From Pseudomonadota bacterium (GTDB lineage Bacteria > Pseudomonadota > Gammaproteobacteria > Burkholderiales > Burkholderiaceae_F): DNA of 55,400 bases. The stretch lies in contig JAKCCX010000012.1 in NCBI GenBank assembly GCA_021838715.1, positions 1 through 55,400 on the forward strand, in the 5' to 3' direction. The translations under genes and the position numbers were made by a program. Below the pieces are notes generated by a model that had not been told where the DNA came from, searched no databases, and was given only the letters and a program-made list of their open reading frames with translations. Of the stretch, positions 53,991 through 55,400 are shown piece after piece. Each line of letters begins with the position of its first letter. Within the stretch, counting starts at the first letter, position 1.

Positions 53991-54000
53991 GGTGTTTGAG

Positions 54001-55223
<1,223 letters not shown>

Positions 55224-55244
55224 GGCTCCATCCTCTCAAGAAAT

Positions 55245-55273
55245 GGAGCCTCCGGCAAACCCGGGGCGATTCA
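55245..55273 (-). repeat. IS3-family inverted repeat, right end (upstream of orfA)
   Basis: Reverse complement begins TGAATCGCCCCGGG; 26 of 29 bases match the other end. Confidence 0.92.
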
Positions 55274-55400
55274 GAACTGCCGAAACCCGAGCACGTTCTT
55301 GATCCAGCCGTTGGGAGGCTCGGAGAGCCACTTGCGACGCCGGTAGGCCTGCTGCGTTTCGGGCAGCCGGAATTTGGCTGCCATGGCTGCGGTGAGCGGC
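55271..55400 (-). pseudogene. Truncated transposase of another IS family (IS1182-like), C-terminal part
   Basis: The frame entering from the right edge reads ...MAAKFRLPETQQAYRRRKW, EPPNGWIKNVLGFRQF, then TGA. The Y-x-RRK...EP-x-G-x-IK...GFRQF pattern is the C-terminal signature of IS1182/IS5-like DDE transposases. The expected continuation (RGL...GEW) is missing, because the stop TGA is the first triplet of the IS3 inverted repeat. Confidence 0.75.

Overview
The window is GC-rich bacterial chromosome, and the gene order points to a betaproteobacterium (Burkholderiales-like). Three conserved blocks support this: thrS-infC-rpmI-rplT-pheS-pheT-ihfA-merR-tRNA-Pro; ratA/rnfH/DUF4124/guaB/guaA next to smpB; and uvrB, a low-molecular-weight phosphatase, then iscR-iscS-iscU-iscA-hscB-hscA-fdx-iscX. 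The species cannot be named from the sequence.

Layout. 1-730: 3' end of a penicillin-binding protein gene running towards tRNA-Pro, with no stop codon before the tRNA. 455-7884 (minus): translation-factor operon with two oddities, an ATC-started infC and a PheT lacking its N-terminal tRNA-binding OB domain. 8005-11383 (minus): tadA, ldcA and a hybrid histidine kinase, coupled by ATGA overlaps. 11395-20204 (plus): an ATP-grasp-like gene of unknown role, then a group of metal- and envelope-related genes. These are a non-coding leader, a 61-residue ORF, an Nramp-related transporter with altered metal-site motifs, an OprB-type porin, an HPP-like membrane protein, a TolC-type lipoprotein and a CorA/ZntB-type channel.

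20263-25300 (plus): a complete structural operon for a group 3b (NADP-linked, bidirectional) NiFe hydrogenase, hyhB-CNB-hyhG-hyhS-hyhL-protease. It contains a small cyclic-nucleotide-binding-fold protein without a DNA-binding domain. The hyp maturation genes are not here. 25319-26634 (minus): a translationally coupled phosphoribosyltransferase and alpha/beta hydrolase. 26876-31404 (plus): a four-gene tripartite ABC exporter. 31585-34806: a five-PAS GGDEF-EAL protein.

34964-48679 is mostly core minus-strand genes: guaA, guaB, the ISC iron-sulfur operon with a clear promoter and candidate IscR half-site, a phosphatase with a strong terminator, and uvrB. Aspartate/tyrosine aminotransferase and tRNA-Asn follow on the plus strand.

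50317-55400 lies downstream of tRNA-Asn, looks lower in GC and carries accessory DNA. It holds a 1032-residue SIR2 / P-loop NTPase / TPR protein ending in a cold-shock-like domain (a defence candidate), a gene fragment, a complete IS3-family element with 29-bp inverted repeats, and a transposase of another IS family truncated exactly at the IS3 end. The lack of target duplication and the unrelated flanks indicate a rearrangement at the IS.
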